This document shows, piece by piece, positions 1 through 10,487 of a stretch of 64,000 nt of DNA. A model generated the notes under the pieces. That model had not been told where the DNA came from, ran no database searches, and saw nothing but the letters and a program-made list of their open reading frames with translations. Location of the stretch: NCBI GenBank assembly GCA_016858145.1, contig JAEHOE010000045.1, forward strand, positions 558,001 through 622,000. Reading direction: 5' to 3'. Position 1 is the stretch's first letter; each line of letters begins with the position of its first letter. The position numbers and the translations under genes are program-made. The DNA is from Edaphochlamys debaryana. Lineage: Eukaryota > Chlorophyta > Chlorophyceae > Chlamydomonadales.

Positions 1-964
1 ACAGCAGGTCGTCAAGCTGGGGGGGAGGGAGGGAGGGGGGTGCATAGGTGCACGGCAAGGCGTCGGAAGACGGAGGAAGTGTCGATCGAAGCTACCGGCA
101 TTGAAACTGCTTGTCAGTAGACGGCGCCAAGGCTCGAGCCAGGGCGCGCAGCCTCCGGCCTGTGGGGGCCCGTGGTTGTGCCTCACCTCATCCCGCGTGA
201 ACCCCATGTTCTCATAGCGCTCGTCCATCTCGTCCTCGTACGTCGCATCGCTGCCGTACCCGCTGCCGGCCTCGCCGCGGTCCCACGCCGCTGCGGGGGG
301 CATCGAGGCGCAAGGAGGGTTTTGAGGCATACGGTTGCGCCACGGAGTTGCGTTGTGGGAGCCCTCTAGATGCCGGCTGGTGCTCGGGTGCTCTGACTGT
401 ACCGCCATGCTGTACGTCTTCTCGGGGCGTGGCCTGGCCCGCTTCCCCGCCCGCCCCCTGAACACGCCGGCACCGAGGGCAAGGGCGCACCAGCTACCGC
501 GTGCACGGCACCTTGCAGCCCCTCCCTCCCCCTCGGGCGCTGCACCCACCTATGCGGGTGAGCATGTAGTCGAGTCCCGTGGGGGGGCCGTAGCTGCGGC
601 CTCCGCCTCGGCCCCGGCCTCGCCCGGCTGCCTGGCCCCGGCCCCGCCCGCGACCCCGGCCCCCCACGCCCCCCGCTGGGGCCGGTCGCTCGAGGTACTG
701 CCGCCGGGCCTCCTCGTCGTGTCGGTATCGGCATTTGTCGCCGTATAGGCAGTCCTGACCGCGCGTGTAAAATTTGCAAATCGGTTGCGTCGCTGCGGCA
801 TCGTGTGCGAATGGGCACAGCGCCCCCTTCCGACAGCGGCTTTGTAGGAAATAAATGCACGCAGGTCGCGAATCGCTCTGGACATTGGAGTTTGGTGGAG
901 CGACTTGTGGTTCCTCGTGTCCGCTATCGGGCGCGCCGCCGGAACTAGCGCCTGAGTCGGACAT
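1..964 (-). CDS. CCCH zinc-finger protein, makorin-like (5' part, runs off left edge)
   Basis: Exons on the minus strand are 550..964, 187..290 and 1..16. Phases agree across both introns (donors GTGGGT and GTGAGG; acceptors CCGCAG and CCCCAG). The start is the ATG at 964. Residues 36-54 form a C-x7-C-x5-C-x3-H finger and residues 63-82 a C-x8-C-x5-C-x3-H finger. An RG/RGG-rich stretch follows (about 98-127), then an acidic segment ending in MGFTRDE-LDDLL where the window stops. Paired CCCH fingers usually bind RNA. Two N-terminal CCCH fingers followed by this kind of helix resemble plant and animal makorins, which add a RING ubiquitin-ligase domain. That domain would lie outside the window, so the makorin label is inference and a plain CCCH RNA-binding protein remains possible. 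Confidence 0.8.
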
Positions 965-1850
965 ATCGATGAATTAATTATTGTAAGGAAGTGTGTTTTG
1001 TCGGGAGAGCTGCTGGATCAGCGGGGGCCAAGCCCGCCAAATGTGGCACGACCTGCCGCCCGAACCCACCTGCGGCCTCGGGCCTCCTGCGGACCCCGTG
1101 GCCACCGCTCTGCAGCCCCTAGGATGTGCTGCTGTCTGTGTTGCGTCGCGCACAGCTTTGTTGCGATCAGCTGCATCCCCCGTCGTCACCCTGGCTACGC
1201 TGCACGACCCCTGCGCGTACTCGCAGTACAGTGTTCCCTCTGAATTTGGCACCATAGCGTACGCAGGGCCCGTGTCAGGCATACCGCCAGTATGCATGTG
1301 CGGCTGTGGCGCTGTGCCAAGCATGCTCGCTTAGCAGGCCCCAAGTCCAGGCCACAAGTGCGGGCGTTGCAGGCCTGCCGTCCCTTCAGACTCTCATTTG
1401 TCACAAGCGCAGGTACCTGTGGGCACCCTCAGGCACCCTCGGGAAGATCCTCTGGAGGATCACCCCGCCGTACGCCTCCGCCCCCCTGCACCATCTAATC
1501 CGCCTGGCCGAGCACCACGCGCCAGCACCTCCCCTTGAGCTGCCGGCTAGCACTTGCACACGCTTGCGCTTGCCTGCCGTACTCTCGCCGTCATGCCGAT
1601 CCTGCGACCCATGACTAGCGTCACCCGCCGACGTTCATCAACCCGTCAACACCCAAGCCAGGTAAGGCTCCGCTCACGACCTCCCACCCCCTCCGCAGCC
1701 ACACGCCCTCCCCCGTAGTCCCCCAGCGCTCAAAACACCCCCATGCTGCGTAACACCCCCCAAGTTCATGTCGCTCGTGTCAACTCTTCCTCTCGTTCGT
1801 TCAGTAGCACCTCGCGCCTGACTGCGGTGTGCAGCGCCATTCCCACCGTC
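965..1850. other. intergenic region, no gene seen
   Basis: This gap separates the start of the CCCH gene (964) from the stop of the mS34 gene (1851), both on the minus strand. It should hold the CCCH promoter and the mS34 3' flank. Open frames here are short and look like GC-rich noise. I see no RNA gene or repeat. Confidence 0.5.
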
Positions 1851-3036
1851 TCAGGACGCCGCCTTCGCAGGCTCAGCCGCTGCTGCTGCCGCTGCTGCCG
1901 GTGAGGCCGTCACCGCCGATGCCGCGGCCGCCGCCCTCCGCGCCGCCAGCGCCTGGGCGTCCATGTTGGGGTGCGAGGGCAGCGCCCGCAGCATCCAGCC
2001 GTACTTCCACACGGAGGCGATGCGCTTGGGCACAGGGGTCACCCGCTCGCCTGCTCAGCACACAGGCGGGAGGAAAGGGGCAGGGTGGAGGCGGCCGATG
2101 GTAAGAGGCTGCAGGTGCAAGCACCAACTAAGGGGCCCCAGGCAGAGGGCGTCAGGTACTGGAGCAGCGCCCGCGCCCCCACTGTGGCACTCCAGGCTCC
2201 ACGCAGAGCGGTTCGCACCAGGGGCCGCCGCAGCCTCCACGGCTAGCTGGGCCGCCAACTCCATCGAAGGGAGGCCCGGTCTACGTCGGGCCTAAGCGGC
2301 GCAGGCCGCCCTCCAAACCCCCATCCAGAACCATTCCCGCGTTCGTGGACTTACCTTTGTAGTACTTGACCCCAAATGCTTGAAGCTTGGTGGGGTCACC
2401 CTGCGGGCGAGGGCCACACCGGTACAGTGAAGTCATGCCGGCGAGGGGTCCGCCAGCACGCAGCACTGCCTCCAGTGCCCCCCCTCCCTACATAGTCCGC
2501 CCTCCTCCCCGGGCAAGCGCCTCCCCCAGGCTGCCCTGACGTGCACCTCCCCCAGCCCTTCCTGTGCCCTGTAGCGCGTCTTTCTGTGTGGCTTGGGTCC
2601 ACAGCTCACCGCCCCTGCCCGAGATCGCCCCGCCCTCCGGGCTGCATCCACTCCCAGCCCGGAAGAAGCCCCCTCGCCCCCGGCCATGCTGCCCTAGCTC
2701 CTACCGATCGCCCTCCCGGCCGCCCCCCCCTTCCCTGCCCCCCCCGCCCCCGGCCCTCACCGGCTGCGGCACCACCTCCACCACCTGCCAGTACTTGTTG
2801 CCCGCGGGGTGCCACGTGTCGCGGGTGACCAGGGCGCCCACGCCGTGCTGGGGCAGCTTGCGGAGCAGCTCGCTCACTGCGGACGGTAGGGGTGGACGGG
2901 GCGGGGGATTGCGGCGGGTGCGGGGGGAAGCGCGGGGTAAGTGAGGGGAGGAAAGGTGTGTGAGGGAGGGCAGCACAAAAGGTAAGGCTGGGGCCCGAAG
3001 GGCGACACCGGGCTCGTATAAACCCGCATGCGGCAT
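1851..3036 (-). CDS. MRPS34: mitochondrial small-subunit ribosomal protein mS34
   Basis: Exons on the minus strand are 3009..3036 (tentative first exon), 2761..2876, 2355..2400 and 1851..2050; 390 nt code for 129 residues. The core exon reads SELLRKLPQHGVGALVTRDT, then W-HPAGNKYWQVVEV. This matches the mS34 signature of a leucine-rich helix, a GVGRLVTR-like motif and a YWR/Q-x-V-x-V strand. The next exon gives KLQAFGVKYYKG, like the HGKAWGILTFKGK strand of MRPS34. The last gives KRIASVWKYGWMLR, like the family's C-terminal helix, followed by an alanine-rich tail. mS34 is a component of the mitochondrial ribosome small subunit. The first exon (MPHAGLYEP) fits by phase, but its donor (GTGTCG) is weak and a longer presequence upstream cannot be excluded. 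Confidence 0.72.
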
Positions 3037-4158
3037 CCCCAGCGCGCATACGGTGTTTGGGGCGGCTCATGGGACGGGGACACGCTGCACGTGTGCCCTC
3101 TTGAGACTATCAGCCTCGCTGCCCCCAGCAGTGCCAATTCGCCGCACTTGACCCCTCCGCGGGCCTTGCCCGCTACCCCTTGTCCGCTGGCGCTGCAGGG
3201 TCCGCCTGGCCACCGTGTCTTGCCCCCCGGTAGTAAGGCTGATGTCCATACTCCTTAGCCCTGCCCCTTTGGGCGTCAACGCCCAGGCCTTAGCCCGCCT
3301 CGCCCCGGTGTAACCGAGACCAGTTACTGCTTTTAGCACTCCCTGTCGCTGCCCATGCGCCACACAGGGGCCAGGTGACTGCGCTGGGGGCGGGAGGCTG
3401 AGGGCGGGGTGGCGACCTAGCCTGCCCAGTGCGGGCACCTGCCCGACCTTGGGCTGCCCTGTAGGCCTGATAAGGATTCGCTTGCTGATGTACAGAGCAT
3501 CAGCTACGTAGGCCCAAAGCCCCACGCCGCGACGCTGCGCGCTCGCGTCTGATGCGATGCGGCGCACCACGACAAGCTATCGCGATCCAGCTCATGCACT
3601 CCCGCTTCACATTACACGGCACCTACGTGTGCGCTTGGTGCCTCCTGAAGTCAGCAGCTCTACCCAGGCCATGTCGCGACGCAACTAGTCGACCACAAGC
3701 AAGCGCGCTAGCGAACAGCTTGTTGTTATCCACATATAGCAACACTAGTGAGGCAGAGCAACATAGACTGCATGTTGTTGGGGACCATCGCCAAACCCCG
3801 TGGCTCACGGCCCGCAAGCCCCGGCCGTCCCCCACAGTGCCTTCCCGCACGATCCCCTCCATCCGCAACCATGAACTCAACCGGTCAAGCCTAACGCCTC
3901 AGCCAGCGCCGCAACTCCTCCCATGCAAACCGTCCTCGCCCAATCTCGTGTGTCTCTCTGCACATCTCCTCCTGGTCAACGTGTCGCTCTCTGCTTGTGT
4001 CCCCACACCCCCCCGCCACCCACTCCGCCCAAACTTTCGCCTCGACCCCTCCACGAGCCCCCCTGCCCCCCGCGACCCCATAGCCCAGCCATCCTCGCAG
4101 CGTGCACCGCCTCCTGCTCGTGCAGCCCAAGGGCCTCGGGCCCTGCCCGGCCGGCGCC
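3037..4158. other. intergenic region, no gene seen
   Basis: This holds the upstream region of mS34 and the 3' flank of the ankyrin gene. A plus-strand open frame at 3552..4172 has no recognisable domain and a composition typical of chance GC-rich frames. The part from about 3890 to 4100 is strongly pyrimidine-rich on the plus strand. Confidence 0.45.
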
Positions 4159-5382
4159 TCACGCCTTGGTGAGGGGCTTGAGCAGCGCAATGACGGGCTC
4201 CTCCTCGGCCTCGTCCAGGGGCTTGTTGCCGGACCCGTTCTGCACGTTGGGGTTCGCCCCGCGGTCCAGGAGGAACTGCACAACCTGAATAGGGGGTGGG
4301 GGGTGGGCGGGCAAGAGCGAACGTACGGCACAGCTCCCGGTCTAGGATCACGTTGCGACCACGGAACAGCTGAGGGGTGGGGGGCGGAGCGCTTCACTGC
4401 TCCGCAGGTGCAGGACTGCACCTAGGAAAGCGACCTGCGCGGCTAGCCGCCTGGCCACCATGGTGCGGGGGCACGGGGCCCCCCAGAGGCGCGCAATCAG
4501 TGGTTCCGGTGGCACCCTTACCCGAGCAGGGTGCAATCCAGGCCAGGCTGCGCATAACCCCTCAGTAAGTGCACAGCTTGCCGATTGCCGGGTGTCCTGC
4601 CCCCGCACCCGACTCCCAAGATTCAGTCCGGATCCAGCTGAGCAAAGCTTCAGTCAGCCGAATGCTCCAGTCCTGTGCCTCATAGCTATGCTGTTCCTGT
4701 TGCACGGCTCAGCTGCACGACCGACCGTGCATAATAAAGCACCAGCGTGGCTATAGCGAGCCTTTGGCTTGTGCGGGAGGGTACATGACGGCCACCACCG
4801 CCAAGAGTGTCCGCTGTCCCATTCGAAGCCCCCCCCTCCCCTGCCACCATGCAGCTTTCCCCTCGTGCCCCTCACCTCTAGGTGGTTCCCTCGTGCGGCG
4901 TTGTGCAACGCGGTGTCCCCGTCCTCGTCGAACTTCTCCAGCAGGGCCTCCTTGGCTTTGCTCAGCAGCACCTGGACGATGTCCAGGTACCCCCCAGCCG
5001 CTGCGTCGTGAAGGGCCGTGGACCCGTCCTGCTTGTTGACGCAGTTCACATCGGCCCCGCCCTCCAGCAGGGCGTCGAAGCAGCCCTTGTGCCCGTAAAG
5101 GCACGAGAGATGCAGCGCCGTGTCGCCGTCCGGTCCGGCCCCGTTGATGTGCTCCGGGAAGCAAGAGTTCTTGAGAACCTCTTTAATCTTTTCTGCGTCA
5201 TCATTCTCGGTAGCGTCTAGCAGCTCGCGAAGCGGGCCGCCGGTCGGGTCCTCCCAATCGTCATCGTCAGCGACTCCCATGGCTTGAAGCTGCTTCATCT
5301 GCTCCTGGAGCCATAGGTACTCTGCTTCAGACAGCTCCACCTGCTGCTCCTCCTCGTGGTCCTCGTGGCCGTCCCCGTCCAT
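4159..5382 (-). CDS. ankyrin-repeat protein
   Basis: There are two exons, 4876..5382 and 4159..4284, split by a 591-nt intron (GTGAGG...TTCAG), giving 210 residues in phase. The N-terminus is very acidic (DGDGHEDHEEEQQVELSEAE), with a short glutamine-rich helix. At least three and probably four ankyrin repeats follow: GDTALHLSCLYGHKGCFDAL, then DGSTALHDAAAGGYLDIVQV, then GDTALHNAARGNHLE continuing across the splice into VVQFLLDRGANPNVQN. The acidic tail ends in LLKPLTKA. Ankyrin repeats bind other proteins; no partner can be read from the sequence. The protein resembles small cytosolic ankyrin adaptors. Its start codon faces the plus-strand ATG at 5708 across about 325 bp. Confidence 0.85.
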
Positions 5383-5707
5383 TTGTTCGGTCGCAAGCTG
5401 ACGGACAGTGACTATAGGGCAAACTGAGGTGAGAGGGATGCAGGTTGAGGTGCGGGTTTGGTAAGGGGTGACCTGGTTAGGGCTTTGGGATGAAATGGCG
5501 CGCGGGGGGAGGGGGTCCCGAGCACGACTGTGCCATCGGCACGCTCCGTCTCACAGGTTGGTAGGTCCCCCGGGGCGAACACGAGTTGACACCCACAAGC
5601 ACAATAGAGCTACAGTTACGCGGCAACAGCGCCACGCCAGCCTCACGGAACCAGCAAACACACCGCGGCAGTAGCGCGACGGTCGCGAGGGCCAGCAAAG
5701 CGCAAAC
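5383..5707. promoter_or_regulatory. putative bidirectional promoter, ankyrin gene / gene at 5708
   Basis: 325 bp separate divergent start codons at 5382 (minus) and 5708 (plus). No clear TATA box; the spacing resembles the two other divergent pairs in this window. Confidence 0.45.
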
Positions 5708-7877
5708 ATGGGGGACGAAGTGGGCGGCAACCGCAAGGTGCGTTCTTATACTGTCAAGCTGCAGTGGGGGCGGCCTTGGCGGGTTTGCTGCAGTGAGTTA
5801 ACATTCGGGCATCCTGCTCGTCGGTCCTGAGTGGCCCCGCAGGACAAAGCATACAAGTCCGTGTGGCATCGCGCTGGGACCAGCAGGTCTCGGGAACTAC
5901 AGGGAACTTCTCCAGCTGCCTACGCCGCTGGGCAACCGGGTGGGTACCGGTATGGCACGACCCCGCGGCACGATCTCCAGCCGGGGGCTGACTCCGTACG
6001 TGCCGGGAGTCTCCGGCGCGGAGCCACATGCTAGCTACGGCCCATCCTCGGCGGTGGTGGTGGTGGTGGTGGTAAGCTGGAGAGGTTCCTCCTAGAAACA
6101 GCCACCCTTCTGTCTAGGCTCGGCGATAGAGCTTGCCAGGGTCGGGGCAAAGTATCGGGCACGACTTACAGAGATCAGTTCAACTCAACTCGACTCTGCC
6201 TCAACAATCCCCAACCTCAGCAACCTTCCTTCTGCATGCGCTCTCGCAGCCTCTCGCGCGCAGCCTCCACAATCGTCAGTGCGCTGCATGGGAGCCCCGG
6301 GAACATCTTCTTGCCCTTACCGGCCGTGACTTCATCTTCATCTTTGCTGACGCGGGCGTCGCTCGACTCTAGGGCATTACGCCGGCACGCGCCAGGGTTA
6401 CGCTGGCACGCGGTTTATGACGCCCTCTCATTGCCAGACGCCCTGCCCCTGCTCTACCTCCCCACGCAGCGCCCCCGCACGGCAGGCCTCCGCGCCCATC
6501 GGAGGCTGCCCGGCCTGTGGCTCTGCACACACAGTCGTATACCTTCGTCTTCAACCGTCTTACACACCACACGCACCGGTGCGTGCAGCTGCACCTGCGC
6601 GGGCCCGAGGTTGTGGGCGGCCAGGCGGGCGCTGGGCGTCCGAGCAGCACGTCGAGGGCGGTCCGGGATGCCCTCGCCTGGGCCCATAGCCTACAGAGGG
6701 GCCAGCTCTCCCCATCCAGCGCTCGCCCCGCCCTCCGTGGGCCGAAACCTCGACACACCGCTACCTGCTGAACGGGTTGCTGAAGTGACGCCTGTGTCCT
6801 CGCCGTGCCTCCCTTTGCACAGGACACAGCTGCAGCGGACCTTCTGTGAGGGCCTGCACGGGGCGCCGCCCGCGGAGCCCAACACGGCCTTCTACACGGA
6901 GCTAGACGTGAGGAGCGCCAGCGCACGACAGCGCAGCGGGCTCAAGGCCTGTGCCAGGCACCTTGGCGCCGCTGCAGCCTGGGCGTCCCCAGGCCAATCA
7001 CCCCATGCAGCCACGCAGCGCCCGCTTCCCGGGGAACCAAGCGCAAGGGGCTGGGCACTGCATCCCCACTCGTGCCCCGCCCTCACACCCCTCTTCACCC
7101 CGCTTCCCCCCCTCCCCTCGTGCCCCAGGAGCGGCTGCGGCTGCAGCACAGCACGCTGGCGGCGGTGCACGGCCACGGCAGGGCGCTGGAGGAGTCCCTG
7201 GCGGCGCAGGGGCAGGGGCCGGCGGGGCGGGGCGGGCCGCCCGACACGGTGGCGCTGCGGAGGGCGGTAAATAGCAGGTGCGGCCAGGAGGGGTGGGGTG
7301 GAGCAGCACCGGGCCTGGGGCGGGCGGGAGGCTGCTGGGCGCGGCGGGTCACCCTGTGCTGGCTCTGCTTCCTTGGCCAAGCATAGTGAGGGTGAAGCGG
7401 TGCCTCTAGCTCTTATGGACTTGACTTGGCTGACTCAGCCAGGGCAGACATCGGCCCGTGCGGGTCACAAAACACCACCCTGTTGGAAGGCGAACCGCCC
7501 CAAGGACCACACCACACCCTGAGGTCCGCGGCGGCACTGGATACGGGTTGCGGTCTCCATGACTCACATCTGGCCGCACCCTGAGCCGCACAACGAATAC
7601 GCTTACCCGCCGTTCACGCCCTGCCGCCCACCACCGGAACCCCCCTACATTGCCCCTCCGCGCCCCGAACATCCCCACCCCATCCTCACACCCGCCTCCA
7701 TCTCTCCGTTCCCCCCACAGCCTGGTGGACCAGATGGCCTTCCTCACGTCCGCCATGGCGCAGTACTGCCTGGACGGGACCGCGGGGCGCATGGGCGCCT
7801 GCACCTGCCCGGGGTGCGACTGCACCTGCGCATCCGCACGGCGGGCGCTGGAGGCGCAGGCGGCGCGGCTACACTGA
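5708..7877 (+). CDS. uncharacterised helical protein, partly resolved gene model
   Basis: The likely first exon is 5708..5737 (MGDEVGGNRK, donor GTGCGT). The second starts at 5843 (DKAYKSVWHRAG...), with its end unresolved; donors at 5950 (GTATGG) or 5996 (GTACGT) are candidates. The 3' exons are clear and phase-consistent: 6823..6907, 7129..7277 and 7721..7877. They encode TQLQRTFCEGLHG, a helical segment ERLRLQHSTLAAVHGHGRAL, then SLVDQMAFLTSAMAQYCLDG and a cysteine-rich turn MGACTCPGCDCTC before the stop. One or more exons may lie between 5950 and 6822; the open frame around 6236-6360 is a candidate. I do not recognise the family. The protein is soluble, largely helical, with a CxCxxCxCxC cluster near the C-terminus that could bind metal. 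Confidence 0.55.
6053..6074 (+). repeat. GGT microsatellite
   Basis: A run of about six to seven GGT triplets directly precedes a good 5' splice site (GTAAGC at 6072). It lies inside the unresolved part of the gene at 5708..7877. Confidence 0.7.
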
Positions 7878-10487
7878 GGGCGGCGCCGTTTTTCTGTGGC
7901 GTCGTGGACAGGGGCGGTGCGGGCCTGCCTGCGAAGGCCCGAATGGGGCTTCCTGGTCCGAGAGGACCTGGGCGAACGGATGAGCGCAGTGCTGGACCGG
8001 GGCTGGGGTGCAGTGCTTGGGGAGAGGATTGTGGCACACGAGTTGTGTGGGTGGGGTGTACGGCCTGACTCGAAGCACGTCCTGACTCCTGAGAGGCCGT
8101 TTCAGCACTTGCGCGGGTAGCCTAGCGGATAGGACTAGAGGGTGGGTACCGTTTACAGTATGTCGCTGGGCAGCGAGGGTGACGAGCGCATTGCGGTGCG
8201 CAGCGCAGCGCTGACTGAAGCGTGACCCCCGCCACCATCACCCCAGCAAGAGGGGTGAGGCACATGGGGGGCCCAATCCCCCGCGGCTGTTTGTCGCGGG
8301 CGACACTGGATATTGCTGCCGGGATATCGCTGAGAAGGCGATGACCGTGCTTAGGGGTGCGTGGCGGGACAGTAAGGTCCCACGGACACTCATCAGGGGA
8401 TGATGAACTGCCTGCAAGGCTGCAAGCCGTACGAACGGCGATTCGATGCGCATTGTGCAATGTGACGTGGACGGATTGCTGAAGGTAAGGGTCTATCTGC
8501 CGTCACCGCCTGCTTCCCGGCACTTGCTACTGCCTGCACGATGCCAGCTCTGGCCGCTCTATGACAAAGCTTCCAGTCCACACGCTGGCGTCGGGAGACG
8601 GCTGGTCATCACAGGCAAGAACGTCTGAAGTGCATGCCAAGCCCGTGGGACCGTGGATATTGCCTCACCACAACAAAGCGCCGCGGGCAGCCGGGGTGGA
8701 CCGCCCCGGTGGACCGCCCTTGCCGCACACACGGCGCTGGACCCGCGGTCCCTCGCACCCAGCCCACGCCGCTGTTAACGTCAGGACAGACTCCAGGGTC
8801 TTTTCACGACATCGCCAGGGCCCTGGAACGCTGCGCACGATGGCCGCGGACTCTCACGAACGTGGCCCGATGTGGATTTGGCCGAGCACCGCCGTACCCC
8901 GTACAACCTTGGGATTTGGCCCGCAGGCAATACGCCCCGCGAGGCCCCCAAAGCACCATAACCAGCCTTGCAACGCTGCCAGTCGTTGATTGCTATCCGC
9001 GTGACCCACAGAGTCGACGTCTTCTGCAAAACCAACCGGCATGGCTGTGCTTGAGAGCTCGCGAAACGGTGGCTTGGCCACCTGCTGTCGCCCGCAGGCA
9101 TCCCCAGCGACCACAGAAATGCGTTCAGGACGGCTGAGGTCAAGAGCGAGGCCCAGAGCCCGAGAATTGCCCCCGCATGCCAAGCCCTAACTGCGGCTCG
9201 CCGAAGCCATGGAGCCCTCGTGACTTCCCGTGACCAGTGAGCGCCATTGCTGGCACTGCCAGGGTCACATAGGGAGTGGCGCAGAGAGCGTTGCACGTTC
9301 CGCGTTCGGCTCGCAATCCTACGTCTGCATATGCACCCCCCCGAGTCGGAGCTCTGTCGCAAAACGCGGTCCCGGCCCCCCCATTTGCGCCCTTTGGCTT
9401 GCGCCTACACGCAGGAACAGAGCTGCATGCGCGCCGACCCTAAGAGCCGCTCCACTCCTCGACCGTCTGCATGCTCGCCGCGCCGCTTTCTCCTCTGCGG
9501 CACCCATGTTTCCAGGTGCGCACCGCGCTTCAGCACTGCTGTCAGTGCCTGCGTGCAAGGGCCCAGTCGCCTGAACACTCGCAGCGTCAGCTGCGTGCAG
9601 GCGTCCTGCCGTCCTGCCCGTCCTGCCGTGTCGTGACCTTTCGCCGACGTCAGCCCGGGTCGGCCCCCCGCGCCCTTCCGCAGGCCTTCCAGCTCCCAAC
9701 ACCGAGACACGTCACAGCGGCGGAACCACCAAGATCCAAGACCAAGACCAAGACCCAAGCCTAGCTGCTAGGCATTCACAGGTGCGCGCTTCATCCTGCC
9801 ATAGCAGCTTGCTCAGCGCGCGCCGCTAGCTGCAGCTCCTTGCTAAGGCTCTATCCTCCCCTGTGACCGCAGGCGGACATGCCCTTCCCGCTCATCCCAA
9901 TCATCATGGCCCGAGATCCAAGACCCAAGGCCCAAGACCCAAGTCTTCGGCTGGCGCCGCCGCCGCACGGAGAGGTCGGTGGCAGCGGCCGGCGGTGCGC
10001 CCAGGGGCAGGCCCCGGCGCAAGAGAGACCGAGAGTGTGGAGTGCGGCAGCGCGCACGCAGGCAGCGGCGCGCGGTGGCATGTGGCCAGCCGGCCGTCGA
10101 GTCTCCTTCGCCCCTTATCCCTGCCAGCGCGTTCGCCAACTAACGGGGCTTCCAAGCGCCTCTAGATCTTAGCCTAGCCGGGCCTAGTTAGCCAAGCCTA
10201 CCTAGCTGCGCCATTGTGGGGTTTCAGTAAAAGCAATGAACGCTTGGACCAGCTTGACATGCGCTGTCGGCCCCCCCATCGCCCTCCCGCTTCTCCGCAG
10301 TACCATCCTTGCAACATCAACAGTTGAGATCCACCTGTCGCCGAGACAAGGCCAAGCCACAAGACCTGCCCGTGTCATCATGTCCGGCCGATTCAAGCAC
10401 AGAAGTCCGCACTCGTGAAGTACCGCCCTGCTTCACTGCATCCTGCCTGCCTCGGCCCAAGTACCCGCGAAGCCTGCCCGCCGCGCG
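7878..10487. other. 2.6-kb gene-poor spacer
   Basis: No convincing coding exon was found between the gene ending at 7877 and the satellite array. A minus-strand open frame at 8781..9362 (193 codons) has no recognisable motif and no intron logic. Around 9731-9760 and 9914-9945 there are two short clusters of an AAGACC/CCAAG-type motif, about 180 bp apart. Transcription of small unknown genes here cannot be excluded. Confidence 0.45.
9731..9945 (+). repeat. two clusters of a GATCCAAGAC(C)CAAG motif
   Basis: GATCCAAGACCAAGACC-type sequence occurs near 9731-9760 and again near 9914-9945 (GATCCAAGACCCAAGGCCC and on). Within each cluster the CAAGACC word repeats two or three times. This is a short interrupted minisatellite of unknown role. 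Confidence 0.55.

Noticed and set aside
3552..4172. 206-codon plus-strand open frame
   Set aside because: No motif. It ends antisense inside the last exon of the ankyrin gene and has the biased composition of the pyrimidine-rich flank.
8781..9362. 193-codon minus-strand open frame
   Set aside because: The composition is that of random GC-rich DNA, with no domain, and neighbouring frames are of similar quality.
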